A program made the translations under genes and the position numbers. From Bacillota bacterium (GTDB lineage Bacteria > Bacillota > Clostridia > Tissierellales > Sedimentibacteraceae), in assembly GCA_023416855.1 (NCBI GenBank), contig JAEZGU010000144.1:1-8911 (forward strand): a stretch of 8,911 nucleotides of DNA. The letters run 5' to 3'. The notes beneath the pieces are model-generated. The model had not been told where the DNA came from. It did no database searches and was given only the letters and a program-made list of their open reading frames with translations. Shown in pieces: positions 5,217 to 8,911 of the stretch; position 1 is the first letter of the stretch; every line of letters begins with the position of its first letter.

Positions 5217-8200
5217 ATGAATAAAAAGATTTTAGCAGTTTTGTTGTCTGCTGCATTGATTATTACTGCATTTCCTGCTAGCATTTTTGCATCAATAGAA
5301 TTTTCTGATATGCCTACTAACTGGTCAACAGCAGCACTTCAAAAAGCAGTATCAAATGGATTGTTAAATGGAGCTAATGGTAAAATTATGCCGAATAATA
5401 ATCTTACAAGAGCCCAAATGGCAGCAGTAGTAAATCGAGCATTTGGTACAACTGAAAAGGTGAATATTAGTAAATTTATAGATGTTTCACCTATTGCATG
5501 GTACTACGATGATATGGCAAAAGCGGTACAGATGCAAACTTTCCAGGGAGATGGAAATAGGTTAAACCCAGAAAGTAACATTACACGTGAAGAAGCTTTT
5601 GTAGTATTATCTAGGGCATTTAAACTAAGCGGAGCTAATTTGAGTGTATTATCACAATTTAAAGATAATGCATTAGTTAGTGCTTGGGCAAAGGATGGAG
5701 TAGCTTCTCTTGTAGCAGGAGGTTATGTAAATGGATCCAATGGAATGCTAAACCCAAAACAAAATATTAATAGAGCTGAGTTTGCACAAATCATGGAAAA
5801 CATGGTAAAGGGCTATATTAAGGAAGCGGGTATATATTCTTCAATTCCTGAAGGAAATGTAATGATTAATGTTGCAGATGTAACACTTAAGGATGTTACA
5901 GTAGTTGGCGACTTAATAATTGGAGATGGAGTTGGGGATGGAGATGTCACTCTTGATAATGTAACTGTTACAGGAAGAACTATTATCCGTGGTGGTGGAG
6001 AAAACTCCATTAAAATAACAGGGAATTCTAAAATCCAAAATATCTTTATCGTGCGCGTTGATGGAAGGATTAGAGTATTAGCTGAGGATGGAACGGATGT
6101 GGGAGAAGTAGTAGTAGACGGTAACGATGATGTTATAATTGAAGGCGTAATAGGGACTATAACAGTTATAGCAGCAGACATCCAAGTTTCAGCAAATAAT
6201 GCTACTATTAAAAATGTGAATATTTCAGCATCAAACTCCAAATTTGTAGTTTCTGCTAATTCAACAGTAAAAAAAGTTACAATACATGCGGAAGACTCAG
6301 ATGTTGAAATATTAGGTGAAGTTAAAAATATAGAAACCACTAAACAAGCTGAAAATGCAAGAATTAATGTCAGAGACGGTGGGAGTGTAGAGAATGTAGA
6401 AGTAAATAGTGAAGGTACCATAATTGAAGGTAAAGGTATTGTAAAAAGCGTTGAGGCAAAAGCAAATAATATAGAAGTAAATACAAAGGATACAAATGTT
6501 ATAGTAGATAAAGGAGTATCTGGAGTAAAGGTAGACGGAAAAGAAGTAGAACCTGGTAAAGAGGAAAAGAAAGGTGGCAGCGGAGGTGCTAAACCTGATC
6601 CGGACCCAGACCCTGAAGAACCCAATGAAGCAGAGTTTCTAGCATTTATCAACAAATATTCTGAAATATTAAATATAGCCGATGAAGACATAGACTTATC
6701 ACACATAAGGGCTATAGGTGAACTGAGAGAAGATTTATCTTATCTTTCAGAAAAAAACATTGAAAAGTTCACGTTGGAATATGGTGAAAGATTCAATGAA
6801 ATAGAAGATATATGTTTGATTTATAGATGGACAAGAGACGTGCAATTAACTGATGATGAAGCTAATATGCGAGAACTATTCAACCTTTTAGCATCACTTA
6901 AGTTAGATGATACAAATGTATTTGACAGTCTCAGTGATATTCAGCAGACAGAAATAGCAGAAATTTTCATATTAACAAGACCTGAGGAAACAGAATTATC
7001 TCAAGATTTATTTAACCTTTATACTGACCTTATTAGAGAAAAAACATTAAACTATTTAGAAATTCTAAACAATATAAACAATGGATCATATAATACAAGA
7101 GTAACTGAATTAGGTTCATTGGGAGAACTAATTGATATAGAATTAAACGAAGAAGAAATACACATACTAATTGTTTTAACACCGCCAGAAGGCTATGAAT
7201 CAATATCACAAATTGTAGAGACATTAGAATCATTAGACTCAATAGAATACGACTATACATTTGAGGGTAAATATTATGTAGTATCTTATGATGCTATAAA
7301 GGAAAATGAACTATCAACCTTAACAGTAGACTCTTATGAAGTTATTACAAGATTTATATCTTGGCTTGAACATGGACTAAGTTCAGAAGCATACAACTAC
7401 ATCGACGGTGATTCTATTCGGACAGAGTTGAACAACATGATGAATGATTTAATGGATTATGTTTTGGAAGAATATACGTATACAACCGATATAGACATAC
7501 TTTCTGAACTGACAGCAAAAGTACTTAATTGGTATAGTCTTGAAGTTAAAACAAAGTTAGATGATTTGTCAAGATTATTTATACTCGTAAGAGAAGACAT
7601 AGTAACATATGAATTCTCTGATTTGAACCAAGTAGAAGAAACGCTTACCATAGCTGATGAGATTATGTGGGATGTAATAGAAGCTGCAAACTATGCAGAG
7701 GATATAGAAGAACTTCGAACACTTTTGGACGAATATTTTTCGTTAACTTCGACGAATTTTAGTGATGTCCAGTTAGAAAACATACTAACAAATCCACTAA
7801 GGGGGAGATATTTCGAGCTTACAGAAGTATTAATTGCTGCTGCAGGGGATATTGAAGAAGGTTTAGATTATTTGGAGATGTTCGAATCTATAATGGAATA
7901 CGAACTATCCACCATAGAATTAAGAGACTATTTTTACATTGAAGAGTTACTAAGTGTACTTGACGAACTAAACATGGATTCATACAACTACATTGACGGT
8001 GACACCATTAGGGAAATTTTGAACGAATTGATGGATGAAGTTATGCCACTAATAGAAAGTGCACTTTTAGAATTTTCAAATTCTAATGATGCAAATATAA
8101 TTTCCGAAATTGCACAACAAATTTTTCAATGGTATAGTGACCCAATAATGTTTGATGATTTATCAGATATATTTATATATTTAAGAGATGCCAGCGGACC

Positions 8201-8447
8201 AATTGAATACACCAATTTAGATGATGTAGGGGATGTGTTATGGGCTGCTAGCGAAATTATGGAAGACGTAATAGATACCACAAACGCAGCTGCTAATATA
8301 GAGGAACTTCGAGAAGGCCTAAAGTCTTATATGGAGTTAACTTCAACAGAATTTGAAGATGGAGAGTTAGAAAACATACTAACAAACAAACCATCCGAAG
8401 GTTATAAATCACTTACTGAAGTACTTAACGGCGCAGCATATAGATAA
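5217..8447 (+). CDS. Secreted S-layer-homology (SLH) protein with beta-solenoid and acidic helical repeat region
   Basis: This is a 1076-residue cell-surface protein. Residues 1-25 (NKK followed by a hydrophobic core, ending ASIFA) are a signal peptide. Three SLH domains follow (about 27-77, 86-136, 147-199), each with the TRAE-like motif needed to bind pyruvylated secondary cell-wall polymer: LTRAQ (63-67), ITREE (122-126), INRAE (184-188). Residues about 213-440 are strand-rich with short V/I-T/N-V repeats (VTLKDVTVVGDLIIGDG, TLDNVTVTGRTIIRGGGENS), suggesting a right-handed beta-solenoid common in clostridial SLH proteins. A hinge (GGSGG, then PDPDPDP, 453-466) leads to an acidic, predicted helical half (471-1076) with a 198-residue tandem repeat. 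I recognise no enzyme motif there; adhesion or a structural role is inferred. The start is supported by GGGAGGAG about 4-6 bases before the ATG. The divergent TetR gene and its operator suggest conditional expression. Confidence 0.93.
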   Translation: MNKKILAVLLSAALIITAFPASIFASIEFSDMPTNWSTAALQKAVSNGLLNGANGKIMPNNNLTRAQMAAVVNRAFGTTEKVNISKFIDVSPIAWYYDDMAKAVQMQTFQGDGNRLNPESNITREEAFVVLSRAFKLSGANLSVLSQFKDNALVSAWAKDGVASLVAGGYVNGSNGMLNPKQNINRAEFAQIMENMVKGYIKEAGIYSSIPEGNVMINVADVTLKDVTVVGDLIIGDGVGDGDVTLDNVTVTGRTIIRGGGENSIKITGNSKIQNIFIVRVDGRIRVLAEDGTDVGEVVVDGNDDVIIEGVIGTITVIAADIQVSANNATIKNVNISASNSKFVVSANSTVKKVTIHAEDSDVEILGEVKNIETTKQAENARINVRDGGSVENVEVNSEGTIIEGKGIVKSVEAKANNIEVNTKDTNVIVDKGVSGVKVDGKEVEPGKEEKKGGSGGAKPDPDPDPEEPNEAEFLAFINKYSEILNIADEDIDLSHIRAIGELREDLSYLSEKNIEKFTLEYGERFNEIEDICLIYRWTRDVQLTDDEANMRELFNLLASLKLDDTNVFDSLSDIQQTEIAEIFILTRPEETELSQDLFNLYTDLIREKTLNYLEILNNINNGSYNTRVTELGSLGELIDIELNEEEIHILIVLTPPEGYESISQIVETLESLDSIEYDYTFEGKYYVVSYDAIKENELSTLTVDSYEVITRFISWLEHGLSSEAYNYIDGDSIRTELNNMMNDLMDYVLEEYTYTTDIDILSELTAKVLNWYSLEVKTKLDDLSRLFILVREDIVTYEFSDLNQVEETLTIADEIMWDVIEAANYAEDIEELRTLLDEYFSLTSTNFSDVQLENILTNPLRGRYFELTEVLIAAAGDIEEGLDYLEMFESIMEYELSTIELRDYFYIEELLSVLDELNMDSYNYIDGDTIREILNELMDEVMPLIESALLEFSNSNDANIISEIAQQIFQWYSDPIMFDDLSDIFIYLRDASGPIEYTNLDDVGDVLWAASEIMEDVIDTTNAAANIEELREGLKSYMELTSTEFEDGELENILTNKPSEGYKSLTEVLNGAAYR
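7254..8441 (+). repeat. Two tandem copies of a 594-bp (198-residue) coding repeat
   Basis: Copy 1 is 7254-7847 (residues 680-877) and copy 2 is 7848-8441 (878-1075). Matching landmarks are ENELSTL/EYELSTI, YNYIDGDSIR/YNYIDGDTIR, NWYS/QWYS, ADEIMWDVI/ASEIMEDVI, IEELR/IEELR and LTSTNF/LTSTEF followed by LENILTN in both. Most are offset by exactly 198 residues; small indels make the offset 197-200 in the middle. At DNA level a 22-base stretch at 7771-7792 recurs identically at 8365-8386, exactly 594 bases later. Similarity is otherwise diverged. A more degenerate earlier copy can be traced in residues about 480-679, for example EEEIHIL and PPEGYESISQIVETL. Confidence 0.85.
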
Positions 8448-8553
8448 ATAATTAAAAAAATAAGCGGATAGTGATTATGATATGCTCCTCGTAAAATATA
8501 AACGAAGGCCAAATTAGATCAAAAATATCTATGATAAGTCTTTAAATAAATAA

Positions 8554-8649
8554 AAAGGTGACGGTGGCGTTATTGTCAAGAAAATAGAAATAATTGATGT
8601 ACATTACACAACTAAATTCCCAGAGAAAATTTTTTCTCTGGGAACATAA
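8554..8649 (+). pseudogene. Possible short coding remnant downstream of the SLH gene
   Basis: After a TAA at 8551-8553 a plus-strand frame reads KGDGGVIVKKIEII and then DVHYTTKFPEKIF before TAA at 8647-8649. The composition is protein-like, but there is no start codon with a ribosome binding site, and its end runs through the palindrome at 8617-8644. It could be the tail of a decayed gene or a chance open frame. I do not recognise a family. Confidence 0.2.
8617..8644. terminator. Perfect palindrome, probable bidirectional terminator
   Basis: TTCCCAGAGAAAA (8617-8629) is followed, after two bases, by its exact reverse complement (8632-8644), giving a strong stem whose centre is A/T only. It lies about 170 bases after the SLH stop and about 90 bases after the stop of the convergent GMC oxidoreductase. 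On the minus strand it is followed by TTTAGTTGT, on the plus strand by CATAAATAT, so the U-run is poor in both directions. A terminator role is likely because it lies between convergent genes. Confidence 0.6.
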
Positions 8650-8734
8650 ATATAATGTCCTCTTAATTAAATTCTATTTCATATTTTGATTCTGCCCGGT
8701 AGGTGATATAGCTTTGTCCTCGCTGACCAGATTG

Positions 8735-8911
8735 TTATCTGCTAAATTCTGCTTTTAGTTGTTTTGCTATTGTATAACCGATTAAATATGAAGCAGCTTG
8801 TGTGTTTCCGTCAGTAGTACTTGGGATAATTGAACAATCTGCAACTATTAAATTGTTTACGCCATATACTCTTCCAAAGTTATCAACAACTCCACCTCTA
8901 TTGTATGGGGC
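8735..8911 (-). CDS. GMC-type FAD-dependent oxidoreductase, C-terminal fragment (continues beyond the window)
   Basis: The last 58 residues of a minus-strand gene are visible, open to the window edge in frame, with stop TAA at 8737-8735. The translation includes VVDNFGRVYGVNNLIVADCS followed by IIPSTTDGNTQAASYLIGY and then TIAKQL. This matches the C-terminal signature of glucose-methanol-choline (GMC) oxidoreductases: VVD..GRV.GV.NL.V.D.S..P....GN....... That segment closes the FAD-binding domain and contributes to the active site. The catalytic His/Asn region and the Rossmann GxGxxG motif lie outside the window. Substrate unknown. The frame remains open for 23 further codons after the stop (see findings). 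Confidence 0.87.
   Translation of the reverse strand, partial: APYNRGGVVDNFGRVYGVNNLIVADCSIIPSTTDGNTQAASYLIGYTIAKQLKAEFSR

Noticed and set aside
5813..6706. A 297-codon open frame on the minus strand inside the SLH gene
   Set aside because: It lies antisense to the beta-solenoid region. Its product is a low-complexity Ser/Thr/Pro/Ile-rich string, as expected when repeated Val/Asn/Gly/Asp codons are read backwards, and no ribosome binding site or domain is visible.
7033..7260. A leucine-rich 75-codon minus-strand frame that could pass for a membrane peptide
   Set aside because: It is an artefact of reading acidic helical repeat codons in reverse; there is no start signal and it is fully inside the SLH gene.
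7254..8441. Direct DNA repeat reflecting a recent mobile-element insertion
   Set aside because: The copies are in frame, diverged at DNA level apart from short blocks such as the 22-base match, and follow protein-domain boundaries, so internal gene duplication explains them.

Overview
The window is AT-rich DNA (roughly one third G+C by eye) with strong AGGAGG-type ribosome binding sites and sigma-A-like promoters. Its protein families (an M55 aminopeptidase, a DUF2089/SHOCT pair, an RlmD-type methyltransferase and an S-layer-homology surface protein) point to a low-GC Gram-positive bacterium, most likely an anaerobic member of the Clostridia/Tissierellia. The genus cannot be fixed from the window. 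There are no rRNA or tRNA genes, CRISPR arrays or recognisable transposase genes.

Layout. Positions 1-625 (+) hold the 3' part of a DppA-like M55 D-aminopeptidase. It converges on a two-gene minus-strand operon (1516 to 674): a zinc-ribbon/HTH DUF2089 regulator followed by a SHOCT-like-domain protein. Next comes a very AT-rich spacer with a coding-like scrap (about 1698-1796), then a GNAT acetyltransferase (minus, 1893-2435). The GNAT gene is divergent from an HxlR-type regulator (2574-2894), and the spacer between them carries closely packed promoters and two inverted repeats. The HxlR gene is translationally coupled to an RlmD/RlmCD-type 23S rRNA uracil-5-methyltransferase (2897-4300), which ends at a clear intrinsic terminator. 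A TetR regulator (4367-4987, minus) is divergent from a large secreted SLH protein (5217-8447). A long palindrome sits on the promoter between them. The window ends with a second spacer holding possible gene debris and a perfect palindrome, then the 3' end of a GMC-type oxidoreductase (8735-8911, minus).

How the genes work together. Three small units each show a regulator with its probable targets: DUF2089 with the SHOCT protein, HxlR with GNAT and/or the methyltransferase, and TetR with the surface protein. The most unusual element is the 1076-residue surface protein. It has a signal peptide, three SLH domains, a beta-solenoid-like stretch, a Gly-rich/PDPDPDP hinge and an acidic helical C-terminal half. 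That half contains a 198-residue tandem repeat that ends exactly at the stop codon, and I do not recognise it as a named domain. I do not see a clear new multi-gene system. The best candidates for something undescribed are this C-terminal repeat and its apparent control by a TetR repressor.
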